DNA from: Mycetocola saprophilus
GTDB lineage: Bacteria > Actinomycetota > Actinomycetes > Actinomycetales > Microbacteriaceae
DNA length: 64,000 nt
Direction: 5' to 3'
NCBI RefSeq assembly: GCF_000718085.1
Contig: NZ_JOEC01000001.1
Coordinates: 434,001-498,000, forward strand
Shown here piece after piece: positions 8,417 through 16,170 of this stretch (position 1 is its first letter; each line of letters starts with the position of its first letter). Under the pieces are notes generated by a model. That model was not told where the DNA came from and made no database searches. It saw nothing but the letters and a program-made list of their open reading frames with translations. The position numbers and the translations under genes were made by a program.

Positions 8417-8710
8417 ATGGAACTGACCAGCACCCCGGAAAAACTTCGGGAAATGAGTCACACTTTCACCGCCCAGGCGCGTGCATTGACGGGTGAACTC
8501 GCGACGCTGGACCGCGCGATCACCGAGCTCTCACAGTCCTGGCAGGGTGAGGCTCAGGTCGCCGCCCTGGCGATGTACAACCGGGTCCGCGCGCAGCTTC
8601 AGGCGCAGGTGGCCTCGCTCACCCATGCGGCCGCGGCCCTCGATCACCTAGCCGGTGCCTACGCGCGCGTTGATGCCGCCGGAGCCAAACTGATCCCGCA
8701 CGAGGGATAG
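8417..8710 (+). CDS. WXG100 family (ESAT-6-like) protein
   Basis: 97 aa, the usual WXG100 length. Two helices are joined by SWQGEA, which carries the W-x-G turn at mid-protein; the N-terminal helix starts ELTSTPEKLREMSHTF and the C-terminal helix ends YARVDAAGAKL. Such proteins form antiparallel four-helix dimers and are exported by type VII secretion or act as partners for larger effectors. It follows the YbaB-like gene by 8 bp. No EccC-type ATPase or other secretion machinery is in this window, so the module must use a system encoded elsewhere. Confidence 0.88.
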   Translation: MELTSTPEKLREMSHTFTAQARALTGELATLDRAITELSQSWQGEAQVAALAMYNRVRAQLQAQVASLTHAAAALDHLAGAYARVDAAGAKLIPHEG

Positions 8711-8829
8711 TCATCGCCGTGCGAGCCTGGATCGGGTAGCGGTCCGCGCGGATCGCCGGGTCACACGTCCCCCTCCACCTAAACTGGGTGTGGCGCAGGT
8801 TGTGCGTCCGCACCCCGAGGAGCACCCGC

Positions 8830-10419
8830 ATGAGCCTGGTTCGGCTAAACGACGTCCACGTCCGCTATGAAAACGCACAGATCCTGCGGGAGGCGTTCCT
8901 CAAGCTGGACGCCGGGGATCGGATCGGTCTGATCGGTCGGAACGGCTCGGGAAAAACCACGCTGCTGAAGCTGATCCTCGAGCAGGTGCATCCCGACGCG
9001 GGGACCGTGACCCTGGATCCCGACATTAAGATCGGCTACTTCTCGCAGTTCTCCGAGCTGGACGGCACCGCGACGATCACCGAGGTCCTGGATGGCCTGT
9101 TCGGCCACGTACACGCGGTGGAGGCCGAACTGGCCGGGATCGACGCGTCCATCGCCGCCGATCCGATGGGTGATCTCGACGCCCTGATCGAGCGCCAGGC
9201 CGAACTCTTCGCCGAGATGGAACGCATCGACGGCTGGGACTACACCCGCAAGATCGAGCGTGCGCTGAGCGTGCTGGGCTTCTCCGAGGCCCACCGCAGT
9301 ATCCCGATCGATTCGCTCTCCGGTGGTTGGCGCAACCGCGCGGCCCTGGCAAAGATTCTGCTCGAAGAGCCCGATGTGCTGCTGCTGGATGAGCCCACCA
9401 ACTTCCTTGATGTGGCCGGTGTGGAGTGGCTGGAAACCTGGTTCCGCACCTTCCGCGGGGCGGCGATCATTGTCTCCCACGACCGCACGTTCCTCGACGC
9501 GGTGGCCACCCGTATCATCGAGGTCGAGAACTACCACCTGCACGAGTACGCGGGAAACTTCGCCGAATACGTGGTGCAGAAGCAGTTCCGGTTGAAGACC
9601 CTGGAACAGCAGTATCAGCATGAGGCCGAGCTGCTGGCGTTCGAGGCCGAGGGGATTGCCGACCGTCGCGAGGCCGCCAAAGCCGGCGGGAAGGGGCTGG
9701 GAAAGCAGCTCGCGGGGATCAAGAAGTCCCGCGCCCCGCGCCCGGTGGATGAGATCCTCACCGACATCTACGGGGGACTACACGTTAAGGATGTGCTGTG
9801 CCGGGTCGCCGACCTGAGCAAGTCCTACGGTGAGCGCACCCTGTTCCAGGATGTGGAGTTCGAGATTCGACGCGGCCACCGGATCGTGGTGATCGGGGCC
9901 AACGGTAGCGGAAAATCCACCCTGCTGAAGGTGCTCACCGGCGAGGAGAAGGCCGACCGTGGCGAGGCCGCCTGGGCCGGGGGCGTGCGCACCATCTCCT
10001 ATAACCGGGTGCTGGATGAGCTTGACCCCGAGGACACCGTGGCTCACGCCGTCGGCGCGATGCCCGACAGCCTGGCGCTGCGCGCAACCCGCAAGTCGGT
10101 GGGCCGCTTCCTGACCATGTTCCAGTTCTCCGAGGCCGACCAGAAGAAGCGCATCCGCGAACTCTCCGGTGGTCAGCGGGCTCGCGTGGCGATGGCGCAG
10201 TGCCTGCTCTCGGGAGCCTCGGTGCTGCTGCTGGACGAGCCCACCAACCACCTGGACCTGGCCAGCACCCAGGTCATGGAGCGCGCGCTGATCCACTTCC
10301 CGGGTGCCGTGGTGGTGGTCAGCCACGACCGCTTCTTCACCGATAAGGTCGCCACCCGCATGCTGGTCTTTGGGGCCGAGGGCGCGGCACCGGGCGCGGT
10401 CGAGGTACGTTCGGCGTAG
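8830..10419 (+). CDS. ABC-F family ATPase
   Basis: 529 aa soluble protein with two ABC domains in tandem and no TM segments. Domain 1: Walker A GRNGSGKTT, signature LSGGWRNRAALAK, DEPTNFLD. Domain 2: Walker A GANGSGKST, signature LSGGQRARVAMAQ, DEPTNHLD. The central linker around residues 245-310 is charged, as in ABC-F proteins that probe the ribosomal E site. ATG 8830 is preceded by GAGG; an upstream in-frame ATG at 8788 has no ribosome binding site. It could be a housekeeping Uup/EttA-type translation factor or a resistance-type ABC-F; I cannot separate these. Confidence 0.9.
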   Translation: MSLVRLNDVHVRYENAQILREAFLKLDAGDRIGLIGRNGSGKTTLLKLILEQVHPDAGTVTLDPDIKIGYFSQFSELDGTATITEVLDGLFGHVHAVEAELAGIDASIAADPMGDLDALIERQAELFAEMERIDGWDYTRKIERALSVLGFSEAHRSIPIDSLSGGWRNRAALAKILLEEPDVLLLDEPTNFLDVAGVEWLETWFRTFRGAAIIVSHDRTFLDAVATRIIEVENYHLHEYAGNFAEYVVQKQFRLKTLEQQYQHEAELLAFEAEGIADRREAAKAGGKGLGKQLAGIKKSRAPRPVDEILTDIYGGLHVKDVLCRVADLSKSYGERTLFQDVEFEIRRGHRIVVIGANGSGKSTLLKVLTGEEKADRGEAAWAGGVRTISYNRVLDELDPEDTVAHAVGAMPDSLALRATRKSVGRFLTMFQFSEADQKKRIRELSGGQRARVAMAQCLLSGASVLLLDEPTNHLDLASTQVMERALIHFPGAVVVVSHDRFFTDKVATRMLVFGAEGAAPGAVEVRSA

Positions 10420-10436
10420 GTGCTCCCGATGCGGGC

Positions 10437-11024
10437 CTAGGTGCTGTGTCCGGGCAGCGGAGGAAGGTGCCCGGACGCAAACTGGGTGAGCACGAGGGGA
10501 TAGCGATTCGGGTCCATCCGGTCCACCTCGGCGAGGAGAAGGGTCTGCTCGTTAAGCCGGTGCGAGTAATTTCCCAGCGTCGGAATCGTCACAATCTGGG
10601 TGAGCCCCGCGTCCCACGCCAAACCGAGGGCCGACGCCGCGAGGCGTTCGGGCGTGCTCTCCAGGGGGACTATGAGCCCCGTGGCAACCTCAGAATGTCG
10701 ATCCTCTAGCCACTCCGAAAAGCGTGGTGTCAAACTCGCTTTCCACGGGCGCTGGGGACCGAAAATCGGACTGCGCGCGGTTGTGACGGCGTTTACGGCG
10801 TCATTCCACCAGTGTGGCCAGCGGTCCTCCCATCGGGCGGAGAACCGGTGAGTTCCTTCGGAACGAGGCGGCGTCACCAGGCAGCGCGGAGAATTGCCGC
10901 CGACATGGATTTCCCACGCTTCTCGGATCCACAGCAACTCCAAGAGCTCAATCGGGAGCGATTCCACCCGAATGAGCATGTCGGGTGGCCAGAGTGAGTG
11001 GGGGCTATCGTCAATTGCATTCAT
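10437..11024 (-). CDS. Hypothetical protein
   Basis: 195 aa cytoplasmic protein without signal peptide or TM. It is rich in tryptophan (WEDRWPHWWNDAV in the middle) and has a C-terminal half containing GLAWDAGLTQIVTIPTLG and LNEQTLLLAEVDRM. I do not recognise a family. It converges with the ABC-F gene, ending 17 bp after it. Codon use and GC are a little less extreme than in the neighbours. The ATG at 11024 has only a weak ribosome binding site. It looks like a real gene because the other frames over this stretch are broken. Confidence 0.6.
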   Translation of the reverse strand: MNAIDDSPHSLWPPDMLIRVESLPIELLELLWIREAWEIHVGGNSPRCLVTPPRSEGTHRFSARWEDRWPHWWNDAVNAVTTARSPIFGPQRPWKASLTPRFSEWLEDRHSEVATGLIVPLESTPERLAASALGLAWDAGLTQIVTIPTLGNYSHRLNEQTLLLAEVDRMDPNRYPLVLTQFASGHLPPLPGHST

Positions 11025-11201
11025 TAGGTGGGAGTCCCCTCAACTGACGGTGCTCTCGGCGGGTGAGGTCCGGCGAGCGTCGAACACGCGGGCCTCGGAG
11101 TTTTCGTGAGCCTACGCGATTTTGTGCTGAGTGTGTGCGGATCAAATTTGGACCTCAGCGACGTCTCAGGTAGGCACTTCCGGTGAATGTGCGCCGCCCC
11201 C

Positions 11202-11229
11202 TTGACCTCACACGTGTGATTGATAGCGT
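11202..11229 (+). promoter_or_regulatory. Predicted promoter with a perfect 12-bp palindrome in the spacer
   Basis: -35 TTGACC (11202-11207) and -10 TAGCGT (11224-11229) are 16 bp apart. The perfect palindrome TCACACGTGTGA (11208-11219) fills most of the spacer and is a likely operator. The predicted start near 11236 lies immediately before a long Shine-Dalgarno-like run at 11239. It would drive the small acidic protein and possibly the DUF7218-like and SDR genes. Confidence 0.6.
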
Positions 11230-11243
11230 GGGGGGAACAGGAG

Positions 11244-11306
11244 GTGATCCAGACGGATCAACCCTGCGGCCCATCCGGGGCCTTGGAGTTGTTCCGTTTC
11301 TTATGA
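11244..11306 (+). CDS. Possible 20-codon leader peptide
   Basis: A short frame starts at GTG 11244, inside an unusually long Shine-Dalgarno complement (11239-11252), and ends with TGA that overlaps the ATG at 11303 (ATGA). It would encode VIQTDQPCGPSGALELFRFL. The arrangement suggests that translation of the leader delivers ribosomes to the downstream gene, which has only a distant GGAG. This is inference; it may simply be a leader region without a translated product. Confidence 0.3.
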   Translation: MIQTDQPCGPSGALELFRFL

Positions 11307-11536
11307 ACACACATCCCACCAGCCCGCGCCGCGATAATCCCGACACCGGATCCGGCCCGGCAGAATCGAACAACCGCCACAACCCGCACGGCGGCGGACC
11401 CGACGGTCGGCCCGCCGAGCCCAACGAGCACGAACTCGCCGATGCCTTCGAGGAGGACGGACAGGAGCCAAGTCGCCGCCTGGGGGAACCCGAGCGCGAT
11501 GATGACGACCTGACCTCGCTGGACGCACCGGACTAG
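11303..11536 (+). CDS. Small acidic Pro/Asp/Glu-rich protein
   Basis: 77 aa, low-complexity and very hydrophilic, with an acidic C-terminal half (EHELADAFEEDGQEPSRR, then ERDDDDLTSLD). No signal peptide, TM or known domain; probably intrinsically disordered. ATG 11303 is chosen over a longer frame from 11183 because the latter would begin upstream of the predicted promoter. It is followed by a Rho-N/SAP-like protein and an SDR, a grouping seen in actinobacterial general-stress genes (inference). Confidence 0.5.
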   Translation: MNTHPTSPRRDNPDTGSGPAESNNRHNPHGGGPDGRPAEPNEHELADAFEEDGQEPSRRLGEPERDDDDLTSLDAPD

Positions 11537-11645
11537 ACGCCGGCTGCCATCCGCACCCACACGGGCGCGATGAACCCCGTGTTTATCGCGCCCACCGGGC
11601 ACCTCGACAGCAGTAAAGCAGCACCATCCATCCGGAGGGAGCACC

Positions 11646-11912
11646 ATGCCGAATTCACCAACGCCGAGACTTCGCGATCCCGAACTGTACGACCGTCTGC
11701 GATCCGAGGGAAATTCGGAAGAGAAATCCGCGCGCATTTCCAATGCCGCCGCCCGGGATGGCCGCTCGGCCGTCGGCAAGCGCGGCGGCTCGGCCGACAA
11801 CCTTGAGGATCGCACGGTTCCCGAACTGCGTAATCGTGCCCGCGAGCTGGGGTTGAGCGGCTACTCGGGCAAACGTAAAAACGAGCTGATCGCACTGCTG
11901 CGCGAGCACTAG
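11646..11912 (+). CDS. Small basic protein with C-terminal Rho-N/SAP-like motif (DUF7218-like)
   Basis: 88 aa. The N-terminal half is charged (RLRDPELYDRLRSEGNSEEK) and the middle is basic (GKRGGSADN). The C-terminal about 38 residues, DRTVPELRNRARELGLSG then GKRKNELIALLRE, form the helix-turn-helix pattern of Rho-N/SAP domains that bind nucleic acid. GGAGGGAGC sits just upstream of the ATG. The gene lies between the acidic protein and the SDR on the same strand and is probably co-expressed with them. Confidence 0.7.
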   Translation: MPNSPTPRLRDPELYDRLRSEGNSEEKSARISNAAARDGRSAVGKRGGSADNLEDRTVPELRNRARELGLSGYSGKRKNELIALLREH

Positions 11913-11981
11913 ACCACCGCAACCGCACCGAACCGGAGTACCCGGCACCGGCCGGGCACTCCCCGAGAAGGGAGCACCACC

Positions 11982-12857
11982 ATGCCGAACACCGATCCCC
12001 GCGTGAAGTACCGCACCGACGCCTTTCCCACCCACGACACCACCCAACCCGGCCTCACCCACGAGATCGAACCCACCCCCGACCACGGCGAACTCACCTA
12101 CCGTGGACACGGGCGCCTCGCCGGGCTCACCGCGCTGATTACCGGGGGAGACTCGGGAATCGGCCGCGCGGTCGCCATCGCCTACTCCCGAGAGGGTGCA
12201 AATATTGCCATCTCCTATCTTCCCGAGGAGCGTGCGGACGCCGAGGAAACCGCCGAACTGGTGCGCGCCACCGGGGTCAATGTGATTCTGCTCCCGGGAG
12301 ATCTGCGCGAGGAGAGCTACTGTGCCTGGATCGTCGGGGAGACCGTCCGCGAGCTGGGCTCCCTCGACATCGTGGTCAACAACGCCGGCTATCAAAAGCA
12401 TCGTCCCGGGGTCGAGAACCTCGAACGTGAGGAACTGGTCAGGGTGTGGGAAACCAACCTGTTGGCCGGGCTCCTGGTAACTCGTGCCGCGGTCCCCAGA
12501 CTCCAGCCGGGAGCTAGCATCATCTTTACCGCCTCCATTCAGGGCTACGATCCCTCACCCTCGCTGATGGACTATGCGACCACCAAGGCGGGCTTGGTCT
12601 CCCTCACGGCCTCCCTGGCCGAGGAACTGGGGCCGCGGGGAATTCGGGTCAACGCGGTGGCCCCGGGGCCGATCTGGACCCCGCTCATCCCCGCCACCGG
12701 CTGGGGAGACGGGATCGCCGACTTCGGCCAGGATACGCCGCTGGGCCGGGCAGGACAGCCCGCAGAGGTTGCCGGTGCCTTCGTCTATCTCGCCTCCGAG
12801 GACGCCTCGTATACGTCGGGCGCGGTGCTCGCGGTGACCGGGGGTAAGCACCTCTAA
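11982..12857 (+). CDS. Short-chain dehydrogenase/reductase, YghA-like
   Basis: 291 aa. A hydrophilic N-terminal extension of about 45 residues, typical of the YghA/YhdF branch, precedes the Rossmann core: ITGGDSGIGRAVAIA near 52-66, NNAG near 131-134, and the catalytic Tyr-Lys pair in MDYATTKAG. The C-terminus VLAVTGGKHL is the usual family end. GGGAG precedes the ATG. Members reduce aldehydes or ketones with NAD(P)H and are often stress-induced; the substrate is unknown. A hairpin at 12872-12904 follows the stop. Confidence 0.9.
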   Translation: MPNTDPRVKYRTDAFPTHDTTQPGLTHEIEPTPDHGELTYRGHGRLAGLTALITGGDSGIGRAVAIAYSREGANIAISYLPEERADAEETAELVRATGVNVILLPGDLREESYCAWIVGETVRELGSLDIVVNNAGYQKHRPGVENLEREELVRVWETNLLAGLLVTRAAVPRLQPGASIIFTASIQGYDPSPSLMDYATTKAGLVSLTASLAEELGPRGIRVNAVAPGPIWTPLIPATGWGDGIADFGQDTPLGRAGQPAEVAGAFVYLASEDASYTSGAVLAVTGGKHL

Positions 12858-12871
12858 CGTCGCGCCGGAAC

Positions 12872-12904
12872 GGGCCGCATCCATTCCTCGAACCGGTGCG
12901 GCCC
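12872..12904. terminator. Hairpin after the SDR gene
   Basis: 8-bp GC-rich stem (12872-12879 with 12897-12904) and a 17-nt loop, 14 nt after the SDR stop and before the next gene's promoter. No T-tract. Plausible 3' end of the stress-like cluster. Confidence 0.5.
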
Positions 12905-13031
12905 ACCCCGCACCCCTCGTGCGGAGCACGTAAATTACGGTCCCGATTTCGGGTGCAGACCGGACAGCGGGGCGTTTCAGGGGCGTCCGTCCGGTTTCGT
13001 GTGTGCGCCCATCTGTTGTAATACTGAACGG

Positions 13032-14498
13032 ATGGACATTTTTAATGAGATAGCTCGCCTGGGTTCCGACGAGCTGTGGTCCTGGATCGTGGTGCCGGTT
13101 CTGATCGGCCTGGGCGTGTATTTCACCGCTCGCACCGGCGTCGTCCAGGTGCGCTGGATTCCCGAGATGTTCCGCACCCTCAAAGACAAGACCCCCACCA
13201 ACGAGGACGGCACCCCGCAGTCCACCTCGGCGTTCCAGGCCTTCACCATCTCCGCCGCGTCACGCGTGGGTGTTGGGACGATCGCCGGCGTGGGGACCGC
13301 GATCGCGATCGGCGGCCCCGGTGCCGTGTTCTGGATGTGGGCGATGGCCCTGCTGGGTGGCGCGGCAAGCTTCGTGGAGTCCACCCTCGGTCAGCTGTAT
13401 AAGGTGCGCGATCACGTCGGTTTCCGCGGCGGCCCCGCGTACTACATGATGTACGGGCTGCGCTCGCGCGGGCTGGGCATCGTGTTTGCGGTCATCATGA
13501 TCGCCACGTTCCCCTTCGCGTTCTCCTCGCTGCAGGCCAACACCATCAGCGCCACCGTGACCAACAGCCTGCACGTGGACCTGCCCTGGCTGCCCGCCGC
13601 AATCGGCATTGTGGTGGCGATCCTCGCCTCCCTGGTGATCTTCGGCGGGGTGCGGCGGATCGCCACCGTATCCCAGTCGGTGGTCCCGCTGATGGCGCTG
13701 CTCTACCTGCTGGTGGGCCTCGTTGTGGTCGCCCTGAACATCACCCACCTGCCCGAGGTCTTCGGGATGATTTTCAGCCAGGCATTCGGGTTCACCTCGT
13801 TTGCCGGTGGTGGGCTGGGCGTCATCATCATGACCGGTATCAAGCGCGGCATGTTCTCCAACGAGGCGGGACTGGGATCCGCCCCCAACGCCGGTGCCAC
13901 CGCCGCGGTCACCCACCCGGTCAAGCAGGGCCTGGTGCAGACCCTGGGTGTGTACTTCGACACCTTCCTGGTGTGCACCGTGACCGCGTTTATCATCCTG
14001 GTCGCCAACCCCAACCTGGAGGGTGCCCGGCCCGGAATCGCGCTCACCCAACAGGCGATGGTGGAAAACCTCGGCTCCTGGTCAAACATTCTGCTCACGG
14101 TGATCATCTTCCTGCTCGCGTTCACCTCGATCCTCGGCAACTACTACTACGGCGAGGCCAACATCGAGTTCATCACCTCGAGCGCGCGGGTGCTGCTGTC
14201 CTACCGGGTGCTGGTGATCCTGGCCGTATTGGTGGGATCGATCGCCTCGGCGGATCTGATCTGGAACCTTGCCGACGGCATCATGGGCATCATGGCGCTC
14301 ATCAACCTGGTGTCCATCGCGCTGCTCTCGGGGGTGGCCTTCAAGCTGATGAAGGACTACGCCGACCAGCGCCGGGCGGGCCTGGATCCGGTCTTCACCC
14401 GGGATCGACTGCCGGAGATTCGCGGCATCTCCTGTTGGCAGGACGAGGCCAGCGTGACCGGTACGATCACCCTGCCGAAAACTCCCGTGAGTGACTAG
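13032..14498 (+). CDS. Alanine/sodium symporter (AGCS family)
   Basis: 488 aa polytopic membrane protein with about 10-11 TM segments. The family marker GMFSNEAGLGSAPNAGAT is present near the middle, as are GGPAYYMMYG and ASFVEST, all typical of AgcS/DagA carriers that couple alanine or glycine uptake to sodium. The frame is open upstream to 12999, but ATG 13032 is favoured because a -10-like TAATACT (13019-13025) places the transcription start at or next to this ATG, giving a leaderless message. Ends in front of a hairpin shared with the convergent esterase gene. Confidence 0.92.
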   Translation: MDIFNEIARLGSDELWSWIVVPVLIGLGVYFTARTGVVQVRWIPEMFRTLKDKTPTNEDGTPQSTSAFQAFTISAASRVGVGTIAGVGTAIAIGGPGAVFWMWAMALLGGAASFVESTLGQLYKVRDHVGFRGGPAYYMMYGLRSRGLGIVFAVIMIATFPFAFSSLQANTISATVTNSLHVDLPWLPAAIGIVVAILASLVIFGGVRRIATVSQSVVPLMALLYLLVGLVVVALNITHLPEVFGMIFSQAFGFTSFAGGGLGVIIMTGIKRGMFSNEAGLGSAPNAGATAAVTHPVKQGLVQTLGVYFDTFLVCTVTAFIILVANPNLEGARPGIALTQQAMVENLGSWSNILLTVIIFLLAFTSILGNYYYGEANIEFITSSARVLLSYRVLVILAVLVGSIASADLIWNLADGIMGIMALINLVSIALLSGVAFKLMKDYADQRRAGLDPVFTRDRLPEIRGISCWQDEASVTGTITLPKTPVSD

Positions 14499-14505
14499 AC
14501 GCTCC

Positions 14506-14549
14506 GCACACCACAAGACCTCGGACGGTTTCGTTCGGGGTCTTTGTGC
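14506..14549. terminator. Bidirectional hairpin between convergent symporter and esterase genes
   Basis: GCACA (14506-14510) pairs with TGTGC (14545-14549) and, after a small bulge, the run AAGACCTCGGAC pairs with GTTCGGGGTCTT across a short loop. It occupies nearly the whole 54-bp gap and so can serve both genes. Confidence 0.6.
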
Positions 14550-14552
14550 GCC

Positions 14553-15881
14553 CTAGACGCGGGTGTAGCTCAGGATTCCGGGCAGTTCGCCGTCCTCGCC
14601 GAGGTCGTCGCCGCGGGCAAACGCGCCCCAGACTCGGCGGACCCGACGCGCGGCGGCCTCGATCTCGGACCAGGTGGCCCCGGTGAGGATGCCCGCGGTG
14701 ACCCAGGCCTGTTGATCGCCGAAGAGGAGCGGCAGGTCGATCGTGTGCGCCGAACCCAGGGGGTTACCCGGCGCGCTCCAGGAGATCACATAGTGGTGGG
14801 CCCGGCCGCCGGCGGCCACATGGCGTCGGGCAAACGAACGCGATTCTTTGCCGTATACGCGGCGGGTCAGGGCGTTTGTGGCCGCCTTCGCGAGGAGCGG
14901 ACCCATCACCGGAGTTGTTACGGCTCGGGCCAGCTTGGGGAGTGCCGCGATAAACAGCCGGGTTTCCTCGGCCGTATGACCCACCAGGACCTCGATGTTC
15001 GGGGCCGTGGAGTCCCAGGCCGCCTCGATGTCCTCCTCGGCGGGCAGCGGATCCAGGCCGTACTGGCAGCCGAATGCCATTCCGCCGCGGAGTCCGAAGC
15101 CGCGGCCCACCTCGACCACTTCCGGCTGGCGGGCCATCAGCTCGGCGAGCGGGGTCTCGGGGGAGAGGCTCCGGGCGGCCTCGAAGAGGGCGCGACTCAT
15201 CTCCAGGCGGTGGTGTCGGATGCCGAACGGGGCGCTCTGCAGGATGGCCCGGGAAAACAGCTCGGGGGCCTCGGGCAGGGTCATCACGTGGGCGATCGCA
15301 TCGGCCCCGGCTGACTGCCCAAACGCGGTGATACGGCCGGTATCCCCGCCGAAGGCCGCGATGTTGCGGCGGACCCAGCGCAGCGCGGTGATGATGTCCA
15401 GCAGACCCAGGTTTGCCGGGCGGTCGGGATCCCCATCGGGGTCGCCGAGGAAACCGAGGATGCCCAGGCGGTAGGTCACGGTCACCACGATCACGCGCTG
15501 CTCGGCCACCAGCGGCCGCGGGTCCATGACCGCGATATCGCCGCAGCCGGTGAGATAGGAGCCGCCGTGGATCCACACCATGACCGGGACGTGCTCGCCG
15601 GGCAGCAGGTCCATCGGCATCGTGATCGAGAGGCGCTGGCAGTCCTCATCCTGAACGCCCGGATTCGCGCCCGCTCCCAGCACCTCGGTCAGCGCCGGAG
15701 AGGGGAACTGGGGGCTGGCCGGAGCGGGCGTCTCGGCGAGGAAGGGTTCGATGTGATCCGCGACCGGAACCGGGGCGGCGAACCGGGATGCGGTGGCGTA
15801 GCGGATTCCCCGGGCGCGGATCACGTCATCATCGACGACCGCGGTGATCGGGCCACAGGGCGGGGTGAAATCGAGAATCAA
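14553..15881 (-). CDS. Type-B carboxylesterase
   Basis: 442 aa alpha/beta hydrolase of the carboxylesterase type-B family. The nucleophile elbow is FGQSAGADAI, the oxyanion-hole strand is VWIHGGSYLTG, and RWVRRNIAAFGGD is the family motif between them. The frame stays open upstream to 16199, but that extension is translated repeat DNA. I choose TTG 15881 because GGAGG lies 5 nt upstream and the protein then begins at the usual strand LILDFTPPCGP. It acts on carboxylic esters in the cytoplasm (no signal peptide); p-nitrobenzyl-esterase-like enzymes are the nearest relatives. Confidence 0.85.
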   Translation of the reverse strand: MILDFTPPCGPITAVVDDDVIRARGIRYATASRFAAPVPVADHIEPFLAETPAPASPQFPSPALTEVLGAGANPGVQDEDCQRLSITMPMDLLPGEHVPVMVWIHGGSYLTGCGDIAVMDPRPLVAEQRVIVVTVTYRLGILGFLGDPDGDPDRPANLGLLDIITALRWVRRNIAAFGGDTGRITAFGQSAGADAIAHVMTLPEAPELFSRAILQSAPFGIRHHRLEMSRALFEAARSLSPETPLAELMARQPEVVEVGRGFGLRGGMAFGCQYGLDPLPAEEDIEAAWDSTAPNIEVLVGHTAEETRLFIAALPKLARAVTTPVMGPLLAKAATNALTRRVYGKESRSFARRHVAAGGRAHHYVISWSAPGNPLGSAHTIDLPLLFGDQQAWVTAGILTGATWSEIEAAARRVRRVWGAFARGDDLGEDGELPGILSYTRV

Positions 15882-15989
15882 CGGGACCTCCGGAGTCGTG
15901 ATGCCGGTCAGGTGACACCTACACCTTAGAACCCGGATCCGCTCGGCGGGGGAAGGCGCGCAGCGTCCGGGACGGCATTCCCGCGCGCC

Positions 15990-16153
15990 GGTCATGGGTC
16001 GGGCGGTGACCCGCGGGACGCTGCCGGGCCGGTGACGGGTCGGGCGGTGTCCCTTCGGACGCTGCCGGGCCGGTGCCGGGTCGGGCGGTGACCCGCGGGA
16101 CGCTGCCGGGCCGGTGACGGGTCGGGCGGTGTCCCTTCGGACGCTGCCGGGCC
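15990..16153. repeat. Four tandem 41-bp repeats in an intergenic region
   Basis: Units start at 15990, 16031, 16072 and 16113. Units 1 and 3 carry GTGACCCGCGGGACG in the middle while units 2 and 4 carry GTGTCCCTTCGGACG, so the array is also two copies of an 82-bp pair. Each unit contains a small hairpin (GACCCGCGGGAC-type or GTCCCTTCGGAC-type). It lies between the 5' end of the esterase gene and the 3' end of the LuxR-type gene, both on the minus strand. Confidence 0.9.
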
Positions 16154-16170
16154 GGGCCGGGCGGCCTCGG

